Assembly: GCF_900109665.1 (NCBI RefSeq)
Contig: NZ_FOAO01000004.1
Coordinates: forward strand, 1-64,000
Length of the DNA: 64,000 bases
DNA from: Blastococcus sp. DSM 46786
Lineage (GTDB): Bacteria; Actinomycetota; Actinomycetes; Mycobacteriales; Geodermatophilaceae
Direction of reading: 5' to 3'
Shown: piece by piece, positions 1-10,625 of the stretch
Position numbering within the stretch: position 1 is the first letter of the stretch
Layout: the number at the start of each line of letters is the position of its first letter
Notes under the pieces: generated by a model
The model's input: the letters and a program-made list of their open reading frames with translations, nothing else
Database searches by the model: none
What the model was told of the DNA's origin: nothing
Translations under genes and position numbers: made by a program

Positions 1-1580
<1,580 letters not shown>

Positions 1581-1731
1581 TCCCGATCTCCTCGTGTGCG
1601 TCCCGCGAGGGCCTCCCCGCGCGTCGTCCCGTGCCCGTGCGCCCTCCGGGGGTGCCCGCCCGGGCCGGCATTCAACCCCGCAGGGCCCGATCGGCTGCGA
1701 TGAGCGGTGCCGCTCGCGGCGGCGCCGCGGG

Positions 1732-2119
1732 GGTCTCGTCCGGCTCGACGCCCTGTCCGCGGAGACGCGCTCGGCCACCGGCCGCTTCGTGGAGACCGCC
1801 GCGCTGGACGTCACGGACGCCGATGCGGTGCCCGCCGTCTTCGCCGCCACCGAGGCCGGCGTCGCCCCGCTCGCCAAGGGCCTGCGCAGCCCCTCCCCGG
1901 TGTCGACGTGCCGGTCCACCCGGCTGCATCCGCTCGGAGATGCACCAGCACGCGCAGCAGCGGACCCGCTCCGTGGTGGTCACGCCGACCGGGGTCCGGG
2001 CCGTGGTGGCGGCCATCGAGGCCCGGCGGACCACGGCCTACGTCCCCGCGTGGCCGTGGGTGCCGATCGGGCCGGCCATGCGGGGACTGCCGCTCTCCGT
2101 GGTCCGCCGGCTCACGTGG
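1732..2119 (+). pseudogene. Decayed short-chain dehydrogenase (SDR) remnant
   Basis: Two pieces of one SDR lie in different frames. The first (about 1732-1894) reads RLDALSAET and then VETAALDVTDADAV, the segment after the cofactor loop. The second (about 1928-2119) reads PGCIRSEMH and ends YVPAWPWVPIGPAM, typical of SDR C-termini. The N-terminal glycine motif and the middle with the catalytic YxxxK are absent, so there is at least one frameshift and a large internal deletion. It lies between the divergent kinase promoter region and the peptidase gene on the other strand. Such relics have no expected activity. Confidence is fairly high because both pieces keep SDR character in the correct order. 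Confidence 0.7.
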
Positions 2120-2137
2120 GAGCCGCCGCGGGCGTGC

Positions 2138-3016
2138 TCAGTTGTAGTTGACGTGCACGTGATCCATGTGGTTGGCCGTCGCGCTGCCGCGGTTCTCCAT
2201 GGCCTGCCAGGACCCCCCGGGCGAGGACAGCATCCGCTGCTGCCAGATGAGGTAGTCCACGCCGAGCTCGGCCCAGTGCGCGCGGTGGTACTCGACGATG
2301 GCGTCCCCGAGGGCGGCGTTCGACATCACCATGTAGTCCAGCGCAAGACCGGAGGGGTGCCCGCCCGGGTCGGCGGCGCTGGCCCGGGTGCCGCCCAGGG
2401 TGATCCCCGCGGCGCCGGGCACGTTGCTGACCACGGCGTCGGCCGCGGACTGGGTCTGCGAGCGGACGCTGCCGGCGGTGTTGCTGATCCGCGCCACGGC
2501 CGTGGCCGCCACCGAGGCGGCCGCCGTCGCCGCCGCCCGGGCCTGCTGCGTGGGGCTCGCCGGAGCCGCCGCCGCCTCCTGCTCGGCGGCCGCCGCGGCG
2601 GCCGCGGCCTCCTCCGCCGCCTTCTTCTCGGCCTCGGCGCGGGCCAGGGCCTCCGCCTCGGCCGTCTGCCGGTCCAGCTCGGCCTGGTCGGCCGCGGCCT
2701 GGGCCTGCTGCGCCGCGGCCTGGTCGGCCTCCCGGGTGCTCCGGCTGGCCGCGAGGTCCTCGAGCGGGGCGAGGTCCTCGGTCACGTCGATGGGGCCCGA
2801 CTGCGCGGAGAGGCCCAGTTCCTCGGCGACGCTGACCGACTGGGAGGTGCCGGCCTCGGCCTGGGCGGTCGGCTCGACGCCGACGAGGCTGTTCACCAGC
2901 ACGGCGCCCGTGACCGCGACGCCGAGGTAGAGCGCGGGCCGGCGGACGGCCGCGGGCGGACGGCGGCGGAGGGCGAGCGGGCCGCGTCGGCCGGTGGTGG
3001 TGGTGCGGGGATCCAT
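2138..3016 (-). CDS. Secreted or anchored cell-wall peptidase-like protein (ARB_07466/M15-like C-terminus)
   Basis: 292 aa. Basic N-terminus, then a hydrophobic segment (about 27-45, LYLGVAVTGAVLVNSLVGV) acting as signal or anchor. A long Ala/Glu/Gln-rich, probably coiled-coil region (about 85-190) follows. The C-terminal 100 residues carry HPSGLALDYMV and HMDHVHVNY, the His/Asp/His zinc-ligand pattern of D-Ala-D-Ala carboxypeptidase-like domains found on actinobacterial cell-wall hydrolases. ATG 3016 has CCGGAG eight bases upstream. The gene lies downstream of a c-di-AMP riboswitch, as cell-wall hydrolases in actinobacteria often do, which supports a peptidoglycan-remodelling role outside the cell. 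The exact bond cleaved is unknown; a Zn-less scaffold role is possible. Confidence 0.8.
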   Translation of the reverse strand: MDPRTTTTGRRGPLALRRRPPAAVRRPALYLGVAVTGAVLVNSLVGVEPTAQAEAGTSQSVSVAEELGLSAQSGPIDVTEDLAPLEDLAASRSTREADQAAAQQAQAAADQAELDRQTAEAEALARAEAEKKAAEEAAAAAAAAEQEAAAAPASPTQQARAAATAAASVAATAVARISNTAGSVRSQTQSAADAVVSNVPGAAGITLGGTRASAADPGGHPSGLALDYMVMSNAALGDAIVEYHRAHWAELGVDYLIWQQRMLSSPGGSWQAMENRGSATANHMDHVHVNYN

Positions 3017-3265
3017 GGTGTTCGGGTGCTCCGGGGTGTGGGGCGCGACCGGTCGCCGGGGGCGGGGCGCGGAGGATGCGGACAGCGGGCCCGGGCGCGG
3101 GTCGCGGGGCCGTCGGGCACCGGCGGGGAGGCCGGTGCGGGCCGACGGCGGGCGACCGGCGCGACGCCGGGCAGCGCGTGCGATCAGATCCGCGGACGCG
3201 CCCGGAGGCGGCGGTGCCGGCGGGCGCAGGGGCGTGCGGCGGTGCAGGGGCGCGCCATGCGGCGG

Positions 3266-3397
3266 CTCTCCGTTTCTTCCGTGGTGCCGCCTACCGGGTT
3301 AGCTGACGGATTCGGGCGGGAAGTGGCCCTACCCGCGACGGGACGTGCCCGGCGCGCGATTCACCCCAGTGCTGCGGTGGGTCCCCGGCCCGCCCCG
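3266..3397 (-). promoter_or_regulatory. c-di-AMP (ydaO/yuaA) riboswitch for the cell-wall peptidase gene
   Basis: Reading the minus strand, the conserved blocks appear in order: GGGGACCCACCGCAGCACTG, GGGGTGAA, then CCCGAATCCGTCAGCTAACC, CCGGTAGGCGG and a closing GGAAGAAACGGAG. The same blocks recur upstream of the NlpC/P60 gene near 46.7 kb. This class binds cyclic di-AMP and in actinobacteria usually precedes resuscitation or cell-wall hydrolase genes. About 250 bases separate it from the peptidase start, longer than usual; that gap holds no convincing gene. No -10/-35 pair could be fixed upstream (3400-3574). Confidence 0.85.
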
Positions 3398-3574
3398 GAG
3401 GACGGCTCGGCGGCGCCCGGTGGACCTCCCCGGTGGGGAGAGAACGACCGGCCGGGCCCCGCCACGGTAACCGCCGTTATGCAGTCGTGACAATCCGCAG
3501 GCGCTGATTTCCAGGACGTGATGTGTGTCGCGACGGCGCGGACCCCCGGTCGGTGGTGTACCGCGCGCGGGAGC

Positions 3575-5188
3575 TCACCCGGCGTCGGCCCAGGAACGGA
3601 CGACCGCGACGTCGAGCGGGAAGTCCACCGGGAAGGCGCCGAACAGCAGCCGGCCGGCGGTGGACGCCGCGGCGCGGACCGCGTCGGCGACCTGGTCGGC
3701 CAGGTGCTCGGGCGTGTGCACGACCACCTCGTCGTGGAGGAAGAAGGCCAGGTGCGGCCGCGCCCCCACGTCGCCCTCCCCGCCCAGCCGCCACAGCCGG
3801 TTGCGGAGGTCGGCCAGCCAGCACAGCGCCCACTCGGCCCCGGTGCCCTGGACGACGAAGTTGCGGGTGAAGCGGCCCCACGCGCGGCGGGCCCGGTCGC
3901 CCTCCTCGTGCGGCCACACCCCGGGGAGCGGCGATCCCCGCCCGAGCAGGGTGTGCACCACCTCGCCGCGCTCGCCGGCGCGGGCGGCCTCCTCCACCAG
4001 GCCGATGGCCCGGGGGTAGCGGCGGGCCAGCCGGGGCATCATGCGCCCGCTCTCGCCGCGGGTGCCGCCGTACATCGCGCCGAGGATGCCGAGCTTCGCG
4101 TCGGCCCGCGTCGCCACGGTGCCCGCGGCGACCATCCCCGCATACAGATCGGCGGCGCGGGCGGCCTGCGCCATGGCGTCGTCCCCGCTCATCCCGGCCA
4201 GCACCCGCGGCTCGAGCTGGGCGACGTCGGCGACCACGAACTGCCAGCCCTCGTCGGCGACCGCCGCGGGCCGGACGACCGTGGGCACCGAGAGCGCCCC
4301 ACCCCCGGAGGAGGCCCACCGACCGGTCACCACCCCACCGGGCACGAAGACGGCGCGGAACCGGCCGTCGCGCACCCACGTGTCCAGCCAGGCCCAGCCG
4401 TTGGCCGCCAGCAGCCGGGACAGCTTCCGGTACTCCAGCAGCGCCGGGATGCCGGGGTGGTCGAGCTGCTCCAGCGTCCAGGACCGGGTGTCGGGGACCG
4501 GCAGCCCGCCGTGCTGCAGCACCCGGAGCAGCTCTCCGGGCGAGTCCGGGTTGAGCGCCGGCGCGCCGAACGCCGCGCGGACCTCCCCCAGCAGCCGCTC
4601 GAGCACCGCCGGGCGCCTCCCCGCCCCCGGGCGTGCACCCAGCAGGCCGGTGAGCAGGCGCGCGTGCACGTCGGCGCGCCAGGGCAGGCCGGTGTGGGTC
4701 AGCTCGGCGGCGACCAGCGCCCCGGAGGACTCCGCGGCCAGCAGCAGGGCGAGCCGGTCCCACTGCGGCGAGGCGGCCAGCACCGCCTGCTGGCGCCGGT
4801 GCTCGGCCACCGGGTCGAGCAGGTCGGCCGGGTCGGCGAGCGGGAACAGGGCCGGGTCCGGCGGCGGGCCGGGCTGCAGCGCGTCCCAGCCCGGCGTGTC
4901 CTCCCCGGCGAGCAGGTCCTGCGCGGCGAACGGGGACCGCCGCAGGATCGCGTGGCCCAGCCGCAGGTCGGTGCAGCGCTCGACGCGCACCCCGGCCGTC
5001 AGCAGCGCGGGGTACCAGCGGGTCGTGTCGTCCCACACCCAGCGGACCGGCGCCGCGCCCTCGCGCTCCGCCACGAACCCGGCGAACGCCGCGGTGTCGA
5101 GCCGGGTGCTGCGGCCGGCTGCCCCGTCGGCGCCGAGCTCGACGGCCTCGACCGCGCCGGCGCCGCGCCGGAGCAGGACCCGCTCCAC
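3575..5188 (-). CDS. PolA-family DNA polymerase (annotated in relatives as bifunctional 3'-5' exonuclease/DNA polymerase)
   Basis: 537 aa from GTG 5188; the open frame extends further upstream but there reads as low-complexity shadow of the HhH gene, which stops at 5202. The C-terminal half has the three palm motifs: A as VVADVAQLEPRVLAGMSGD, B as RADAKLGILGAMYG, C as FFLHDEVVVHTP. The TGRW block before motif A stands where TGRLSS is usual in Pol I. The N-terminal 200 residues show no DxE exonuclease motif, so proofreading is doubtful despite the family name. It is a second, short PolA-like enzyme of actinobacteria, distinct from full-length Pol I; a repair role is inferred. It lies 13 bp behind the HhH gene, so co-transcription is likely. 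Confidence 0.85.
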   Translation of the reverse strand: MERVLLRRGAGAVEAVELGADGAAGRSTRLDTAAFAGFVAEREGAAPVRWVWDDTTRWYPALLTAGVRVERCTDLRLGHAILRRSPFAAQDLLAGEDTPGWDALQPGPPPDPALFPLADPADLLDPVAEHRRQQAVLAASPQWDRLALLLAAESSGALVAAELTHTGLPWRADVHARLLTGLLGARPGAGRRPAVLERLLGEVRAAFGAPALNPDSPGELLRVLQHGGLPVPDTRSWTLEQLDHPGIPALLEYRKLSRLLAANGWAWLDTWVRDGRFRAVFVPGGVVTGRWASSGGGALSVPTVVRPAAVADEGWQFVVADVAQLEPRVLAGMSGDDAMAQAARAADLYAGMVAAGTVATRADAKLGILGAMYGGTRGESGRMMPRLARRYPRAIGLVEEAARAGERGEVVHTLLGRGSPLPGVWPHEEGDRARRAWGRFTRNFVVQGTGAEWALCWLADLRNRLWRLGGEGDVGARPHLAFFLHDEVVVHTPEHLADQVADAVRAAASTAGRLLFGAFPVDFPLDVAVVRSWADAG

Positions 5189-5201
5189 CTGCGTCCCGGG
5201 C

Positions 5202-5864
5202 CTACGGAGCGGGTGGGCCGCCGCGGCCGAGCAGCCGGTGCAGGCAGCGCACCGGAGCGCCGAGGACCACCCGGGTGACGTGCACCCCGAGGCGGAGCAG
5301 GTCGGCGTAGTCCGGGGGACGGACGGTGGTGGGCGGCCCGCCCGCACCGGGCGACGGACGACGAGCGGCGGCGGGCGGGCCGAGCGGGGTCGGCGGGCCG
5401 GGCGGGGTCGGCGGGCCGGGCGGGCGTGCCACGTGGCCGGGCGCCGCGGGACCGGGCGCCGCGGGGCCGGGCGCCGCGGGGCCGGGCGCCGCGGGGCCGG
5501 GCGCCGCGGGGACGAGGAGATCGACCGCCGACCGGCGCCGCGGACCCCGCAGCGAGTCGAACGACGGGATGGCCGGCGCCACCGGCCCCTCCTCGTCGGG
5601 GTCGGCGTCGCCGCCCTCGTCGGCCGGCCGCGTGCCGGCACCCGGCAGCCGCGCGGGCGGCTCGGGGACGACGGCCCGGATCGCGGTGACGAGCCCGGGG
5701 CCCAGCCCGGGGACGGCGCCGAGCTCCCGGCGGGTCAGGGCGGCGAGTTCCCCGGCCCCGGTGATTCCGGCACGGGTCAGCGCGGTGACCGCCCGTGCGG
5801 GCAGCCCGAGGTCCCGGATCGTCCCCGCGGGCTGTCCCGGTGCGCTGGTCGGCATGTCGGCCAA
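5202..5864 (-). CDS. Helix-hairpin-helix domain protein with Pro/Ala/Gly repeats
   Basis: 220 aa. Residues 15-65 (IRDLGLPARAVTALTRAGI and ELGAVPGLGPGLVTAIRAV) look like a helix-hairpin-helix or RNA-polymerase-alpha-CTD-like DNA-binding module. The middle is low complexity: about five exact PGPAA-type units, then PPGPPTP units. The C-terminal 40 residues (DYADLLRLGVHVTRVVLGAPV) are probably helical. It sits 13 bp ahead of the PolA-like polymerase, so a role in presenting DNA to it, or in repair, is plausible by context only. The repeat is exact at DNA level and so may vary in length between strains. Confidence 0.7.
   Translation of the reverse strand: MADMPTSAPGQPAGTIRDLGLPARAVTALTRAGITGAGELAALTRRELGAVPGLGPGLVTAIRAVVPEPPARLPGAGTRPADEGGDADPDEEGPVAPAIPSFDSLRGPRRRSAVDLLVPAAPGPAAPGPAAPGPAAPGPAAPGHVARPPGPPTPPGPPTPLGPPAAARRPSPGAGGPPTTVRPPDYADLLRLGVHVTRVVLGAPVRCLHRLLGRGGPPAP
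5437..5511. repeat. Tandem 15-bp repeat, five copies
   Basis: The unit ccgggcgccgcgggg occurs five times head to tail; the first copy differs at its last base. It lies inside the HhH gene and encodes its Pro/Gly/Ala linker. An 18-bp imperfect repeat (ggggtcggcgggccgggc) adjoins it at about 5388-5430. A 15-bp unit keeps the frame, so copy-number change would only lengthen or shorten the linker. Confidence 0.9.
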
Positions 5865-5906
5865 CCCTAGCGATGCCCTCCGGCCACCGCTGCGGTGGCG
5901 GTCGGA

Positions 5907-7136
5907 TCAGACCGCCACCACCTCGTAGGTGTGCCCGGCGGCGCGCAGCCGCTCGACGAGCACCTCGCCCATCGCCGTCGCCGGCGTGAGCGAGCCCGCC
6001 CGGTCGGGCAGCCGGTCCCCGTCGAGGGCGAGCGCGAGGGCGGCCTCACCCAGCATGACGGCGGTGGCCTTGTAGCCCGGGTCGCCGCTGCCCGCGGCGG
6101 TCGCCCGGTAGCGGCGCCCGTCCTCGGTGGTGGCGTCGACGACCATGCGGAAGAAGCCCTTCTCCCGGACGGACTCGCCCGGGCCGGTGCCGGGCGCCGG
6201 CAGCACGCGGTCCAGCAGCGCGCGGGTCGGCGCGAGGCTCATGGCCGACACGGTCGCGAGCAGCCCTGCGCTGATCCCCGCGGCGGTCACCGCCCCCAGC
6301 GGGCCGCGCCCCGTCCCCATGACCTCGCCGTAGCGCAGCCCTCGCCCGTAGGCCCAGTCCTGGAGGGCGTTGCTCCGCCGAACGATGCGGGTGTTGAAGG
6401 GCGCCATGACGAAGGGCGCCGTCCACCGCCCGCCCGGCGTCTGCGCGGGCATCCCGGCGTCCCGCGGCTGGCGGGTGTCCGGCTCCGCCGCGCGGTCGGG
6501 GCTCAGCGCGAAGGGGTCGCCCACCACCCGGCGCCGTGCCGGATCGGCCTGCAGCGCCTCCACCTGCGCGCGCATCGAGTCGATGGTCCCGCCGCTGAAG
6601 CCGCCCCGGAGGGTGGCGACCAGCTGGACCTCGCGCAGCCCGCCCGCGCCGTCGGCAGCGGCCTGCCGGCCGAGCAGAAAGACGCTCAGGTCCGAGGGGA
6701 TGGAGTCGTACCCGCAGGCGTGCACGATGCGCGCGCCGGTCTCCTTCGCGACGGCGTCGCAGCGCTCGATCGCGTCCCGGACGAACAGCACCTCCCCGGT
6801 GAGATCGGCGTAGTGCGTGCCGGCCTTGGCGCACGCCTCCACCACCGGCAGGCCGTACCGGGCGTAGGGGCCGACCGTGGTCACCAGTACGCGGGTGGCG
6901 CCGGCGAGGGCGTCCAGCGAGGCGGGATCGGTCGAGTCCGCCTCGGCCAGCGCCCAGTCCCGGCCGCCGGAGGGCAGCGCGCGCCGGACCTCCTCGAGCC
7001 GCTCCCGGGACCGCCCGGCCAGCGCGATCCGGGTCGCGGGCGGGGCGTGCTCGGCGAGGTAGCCCGCGAGCAGCCGGCCGACGAAGCCGGTCGCCCCGTA
7101 GACGACGAGGTCGTAGGTCCGTGCGTCTTCTGCCAT
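5907..7136 (-). CDS. Saccharopine dehydrogenase-like NADP-binding protein (trans-acting enoyl reductase type)
   Basis: 409 aa, started at ATG 7136 (MAEDARTYDLVVYGATG). The Rossmann motif GATGFVGRLLAGYL is at about 13-26, and LAGRSRERLEEVR follows as in NAD(P)-dependent saccharopine-dehydrogenase-family oxidoreductases. VHACGYDSIPSDLS around residue 145 is characteristic of the trans-acting enoyl reductase group, known from mycobacterial lipid and phenolic-glycolipid synthesis. Substrate unknown. It is transcribed away from the GH13 gene across a 156-bp shared promoter region. The family call is firm; a lipid role is inference. Confidence 0.85.
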   Translation of the reverse strand: MAEDARTYDLVVYGATGFVGRLLAGYLAEHAPPATRIALAGRSRERLEEVRRALPSGGRDWALAEADSTDPASLDALAGATRVLVTTVGPYARYGLPVVEACAKAGTHYADLTGEVLFVRDAIERCDAVAKETGARIVHACGYDSIPSDLSVFLLGRQAAADGAGGLREVQLVATLRGGFSGGTIDSMRAQVEALQADPARRRVVGDPFALSPDRAAEPDTRQPRDAGMPAQTPGGRWTAPFVMAPFNTRIVRRSNALQDWAYGRGLRYGEVMGTGRGPLGAVTAAGISAGLLATVSAMSLAPTRALLDRVLPAPGTGPGESVREKGFFRMVVDATTEDGRRYRATAAGSGDPGYKATAVMLGEAALALALDGDRLPDRAGSLTPATAMGEVLVERLRAAGHTYEVVAV

Positions 7137-7292
7137 GCCGCCATCCTGTCCTGCCCGGGGTCCGGTGTCCCCCGGGCCTCCGCCCGCGGGCGGGTGCACC
7201 GGGACGTCTCGGGGAGGTCACGACCCGGAACAGGGGTCACTCCGACCTCTCGCGTGCTCGAGGAAGTACGGGGACGTGCCGATGGAGGTCGC

Positions 7293-8927
7293 ATGGCAGT
7301 GCGGCTCGCATCGGTGCGGACCGCGACCCGTCGGCAGGTCGCGGAACGGTCGTCGACGTCCCCGTGGTGGCGGTCGGCGGTGGTGTACCAGGTCTACCTG
7401 CGCTCGTTCGCGGACGGGAACGGTGACGGCGTCGGTGATCTCGCCGGCCTGCGCTCCCGGCTGCCGTACCTGTCGTGGCTCGGCGTCGACGCGGTGTGGA
7501 TCAACCCGCACTACCCCTCCGGGGGAGCCGACGGCGGCTACGACATCGTCGACTACCGCGCCGTCGACCCCGAGTACGGCGACGTCGCCGACCTCGAGGC
7601 GCTGGTCGCCGAGGCCCGCGCGCTGGGCCTGCGGGTCGTGCTCGACGTCGTCCCCAACCACACCTCCGACCGGCACCCCTGGTTCCAGGCCGCGCTGGCC
7701 GACCCGGACTGCCCCGAGGCGTCGCGCTACCACTTCGCGCCCCCGTCGGAGGAGCCGCCGAACAACTGGCAGTCGCTCTTCGGCGGGCCGGCGTGGTCGC
7801 GGACCCCCGACGGCCGCTGGTACCTGCACCTGTTCGCCCCCGAGCAGCCCGACCTCAACTGGCGCGACCCCGCCGTCGCCGCCGACTTCGAGCGGACGCT
7901 GCGCTTCTGGCTCGACCGCGGCGTCAGCGGCTTCCGCGTCGACGTCGCCTACGGCCTGTACAAGGACGCCGGCCTGCGGGACAACCCGGGGGCCTACTCC
8001 CCCACCCTCTTCGGCCACGGCCCCGAGCAGGCGATGACCTGGAACCAGCCCGAGGTGCACGACGTCTGGCGGCGCTGGCGGTCGATCTGCGACGAGTACC
8101 CCGACACCATGCTCGTCGGCGAGGTCTGCCTGGCCGACCCGCGCGAGGTGGCCCTCTACTCCCGCCCCGACGAGATGCACCAGTCGTTCAGCTTCCGGCT
8201 GCTGAAGTCGGCGTGGTCGACCGAGGCGTTCGCCGACGGCGTGCGCAGCGCGCTGGACGCCTTCGGCGAGGTGGGCGCTCCCGTCTCCTGGGTGCTGGGC
8301 AACCACGACAAGGACCGGCAGGTCACCCGCTTCGGCGGTGGCGCGGTGGGCACCGCCCGCGCCCGCGCCGCGGCGCTGCTGATGCTGGCCCTGCCGGGAT
8401 CGGCCTACGTCTACGCCGGCGACGAGCTGGGCCTGCCGCAGGCCGACGTCCCGGACGAGGCCAAGCGCGACCCGATCTTCTTCCGCAGCGGGGGCACCCG
8501 CAGCGGGCGCGACGGCTGCCGCGTGCCCATGCCGTGGAACCCCTCCCCCGGGGTCGGGTTCTCCGCCGGCGCCGACGCCGAGCCCTGGCTGCCCATCCCG
8601 GCGGAGTGGGACCGGTACGCGGTGTCCCGCCAGTCCCGCGACGGTGGCTCGATGCTGACCCTCTACCGCCGCGCGCTGGCGCTGCGCGAGGCGCACCCGG
8701 CGCTGGGCTCGGGTCAGGCGACGGTGAGCACGCGGGGCGACGTCCTCACCGTGCGGTGCACCGCCGACGACGGCAGCGTGGTCCGCTGCGTGGTGAACAT
8801 GGGCAGCGGGACGACGCTGGTGCGCACCCGCGGCACCGTCCTGCTGGCCTCCAACACGCACGTGCGCCGCTCTCCGGCCACCGTGGCGCTGCCTCCGCAC
8901 ACCGCGATCTGGCTCGCCGAGGGCTGA
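7293..8927 (+). CDS. GH13 alpha-glucosidase / oligo-1,6-glucosidase-type enzyme
   Basis: 544 aa. ATG 7293 follows GGAGG by four bases. The GH13 signature is complete: VVYQVYLRSF and NGDGVGDLAGL near the start, region I DVVPNH (118-123), region II GFRVDVAYG with nucleophile Asp217, region III VGEV with acid/base Glu277, and region IV NHDK with Asp339. The sequence and length fit the alpha-glucosidase subfamily acting on short oligosaccharides or glucosides such as maltose, trehalose or isomaltose. No signal peptide, so it acts in the cytoplasm. An open frame continues upstream to 5895 but there reads as antisense to the neighbouring gene. Confidence 0.92.
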   Translation: MAVRLASVRTATRRQVAERSSTSPWWRSAVVYQVYLRSFADGNGDGVGDLAGLRSRLPYLSWLGVDAVWINPHYPSGGADGGYDIVDYRAVDPEYGDVADLEALVAEARALGLRVVLDVVPNHTSDRHPWFQAALADPDCPEASRYHFAPPSEEPPNNWQSLFGGPAWSRTPDGRWYLHLFAPEQPDLNWRDPAVAADFERTLRFWLDRGVSGFRVDVAYGLYKDAGLRDNPGAYSPTLFGHGPEQAMTWNQPEVHDVWRRWRSICDEYPDTMLVGEVCLADPREVALYSRPDEMHQSFSFRLLKSAWSTEAFADGVRSALDAFGEVGAPVSWVLGNHDKDRQVTRFGGGAVGTARARAAALLMLALPGSAYVYAGDELGLPQADVPDEAKRDPIFFRSGGTRSGRDGCRVPMPWNPSPGVGFSAGADAEPWLPIPAEWDRYAVSRQSRDGGSMLTLYRRALALREAHPALGSGQATVSTRGDVLTVRCTADDGSVVRCVVNMGSGTTLVRTRGTVLLASNTHVRRSPATVALPPHTAIWLAEG

Positions 8928-8997
8928 CCTCCCCCGTACGGGGCAGGTCGAGTGCCGGGACGCGGAAGTAGTCCCGCTGATCGGCCGATGGGGTCTG

Positions 8998-10602
8998 GTG
9001 ACCAGCGTGGCGGAACGATCCGGCGGGGAACCCAGCTCCGGCGTACCCGCACCGGCTCCTGCGGACGCCGGCGCTCTGGCGCTGTGGGCGGAGATCGCCG
9101 AGCTGGAGGACCGCTCCCGGTTCGACGAGGACGGGTTGGAGCAGCGAGCCGAGCTGGCGCTCGCCGAGGCCCGCGAGGTCGGGCTGCCCGAACTGGAACG
9201 GCGCGCCCGCTTGGTCCAGGCCGACCTGGTGCGGCGCCGCGGCGACGTCGCCGAGGCCGGCCGGCTGGCCGAGGAGATCCACCGCTGGGCCGCCGACCAC
9301 GGAGCCCGCTACCCGCTGGCGCGCAGCCACTTCGTCCTGGCCGCGGTGTTCCAGGAGCTGGGTGACCTGTCCCTGGCGCTGGAGCACGCCGTCCGCGCCG
9401 TCGAGCTGCTCGACGACGACGTCCGGGCGCAGACGCGGATCGACCACCACGCCCGGCTGGCCGACTGCCTCGGGCTCCACGGCGACCTCGCCGCCCGCGA
9501 CCGCTACGACCACGTGCTGCAGCTCGCCGAGGAGATCGGCGACGTCGACCGGCAACTGCTGGTGCTCAACAACCGCAGCTACTGCGAGATCCTCTCCGGC
9601 CGCTTCGAGGAAGCGCTGCTCTGGAGCGCGAAGCTGCAGGACCTGGCGGCGCGGCACGGCGTCCCTCTCCGCGTCGGGCGGCTGGACACCGTCGGCCGGG
9701 CGCTGCTGGAGCTGGACCGGCTCGAGGACGCCGAGGTCGCCATGCTGCCCGGTCTGCACCCCGAGGTGCTCGACGCCTCCCTGGACGGTGACGCGGGCGC
9801 CGACTTCCTGCTGACCCTCACCGAGATCCGCCGTCGCCGCGGGCACCACGCCCAAGCGCAGGAGAGCCTCGACGAGTGCGTGCGCCGCTGCGAGCGGCAC
9901 GGGCTGACGTCCATCCGGGTGCGCGCCCGCCGGGAGCAGGCCGAGCTGCACGCCGCCGCCGGGGACTTCCGGGCGGCGTACGAGGAGCACCGGTTGTACT
10001 GCGACGAGCTCATGGAGCTCCAGTCGGCCGAGCGCGATGCCCGGGCCCGGGCGCTGCAGGCCATGTACGAGACGACCGAGGCCCGCCGGCAGAGCCGGCG
10101 GTACCGCGAGCTGTCACTGCGCGACCCGCTCACCGGCCTCTACAACCGCCGCTACGTCGACGACGAGCTGCCGCGCCTGCTGGCCGCGCACCCGGGCGAG
10201 GTGACCGTGGCGCTGCTGGACCTCGACCACTTCAAGCGGATCAACGACACCTGCTCCCACGAGGTGGGCGACCGGGTGCTCCGCACCGTGGCCGAACTCC
10301 TCCAGGAGCACGGCCGGCGGGACTCCGACCCGGGCGGTTCGTTCGTCGCCCGGCTCGGCGGCGAGGAGTTCCTGCTCGTGCTGACCGGCGCCGACCCCGG
10401 CACCGCGGTGCGGCAGCTGGAGGCGGTCCGCCGCGCGGTCGGTGCGCACCCCTGGGACGAGCTGACCGCCGGCCTGCCGGTGACCGTCAGCATCGGCTCG
10501 GCCCACGGCTGCACCACGCCGGCGGACGCGCTCGGCCGGGCCGATGCCGCCCTGTACGCGGCCAAGCGGCAGGGGCGCGACCGCGTCGTGGTCGCCGCCT
10601 GA
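8998..10602 (+). CDS. TPR-containing diguanylate cyclase (GGDEF domain)
   Basis: 534 aa from GTG 8998; GTG 9007 is an equally good start. Residues about 30-350 are helical, Ala/Leu/Glu-rich repeats of TPR type ([20 protein letters not shown]). A short coiled segment leads to the GGDEF domain (about 375-534), with [33 protein letters not shown] and the active site GGEEF at 454-458. The allosteric I-site RxxD expected five residues before is replaced (GGSF), so product inhibition is probably lost. No membrane segment: a soluble c-di-GMP synthase taking input through its TPR region. It runs convergent with the citrate-lyase-like gene. Confidence 0.9.
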   Translation: MTSVAERSGGEPSSGVPAPAPADAGALALWAEIAELEDRSRFDEDGLEQRAELALAEAREVGLPELERRARLVQADLVRRRGDVAEAGRLAEEIHRWAADHGARYPLARSHFVLAAVFQELGDLSLALEHAVRAVELLDDDVRAQTRIDHHARLADCLGLHGDLAARDRYDHVLQLAEEIGDVDRQLLVLNNRSYCEILSGRFEEALLWSAKLQDLAARHGVPLRVGRLDTVGRALLELDRLEDAEVAMLPGLHPEVLDASLDGDAGADFLLTLTEIRRRRGHHAQAQESLDECVRRCERHGLTSIRVRARREQAELHAAAGDFRAAYEEHRLYCDELMELQSAERDARARALQAMYETTEARRQSRRYRELSLRDPLTGLYNRRYVDDELPRLLAAHPGEVTVALLDLDHFKRINDTCSHEVGDRVLRTVAELLQEHGRRDSDPGGSFVARLGGEEFLLVLTGADPGTAVRQLEAVRRAVGAHPWDELTAGLPVTVSIGSAHGCTTPADALGRADAALYAAKRQGRDRVVVAA

Positions 10603-10625
10603 GACCGACGGCCGCCGCGCGGTGG

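Noticed and set aside
3401-3574. MtrA-like ggtaac/gttat pair upstream of the first c-di-AMP riboswitch
   Set aside because: The match is partial and the spacing does not fit the sites I know; left unassigned.
5895-7292. 466-codon N-terminal extension of the GH13 frame
   Set aside because: It reads antisense to the saccharopine-dehydrogenase-like gene; ATG 7293 has GGAGG and begins normal GH13 sequence.
8932-8943. Perfect palindrome ccccgtacgggg after the GH13 stop
   Set aside because: Short and without a loop; terminator or operator function cannot be supported.
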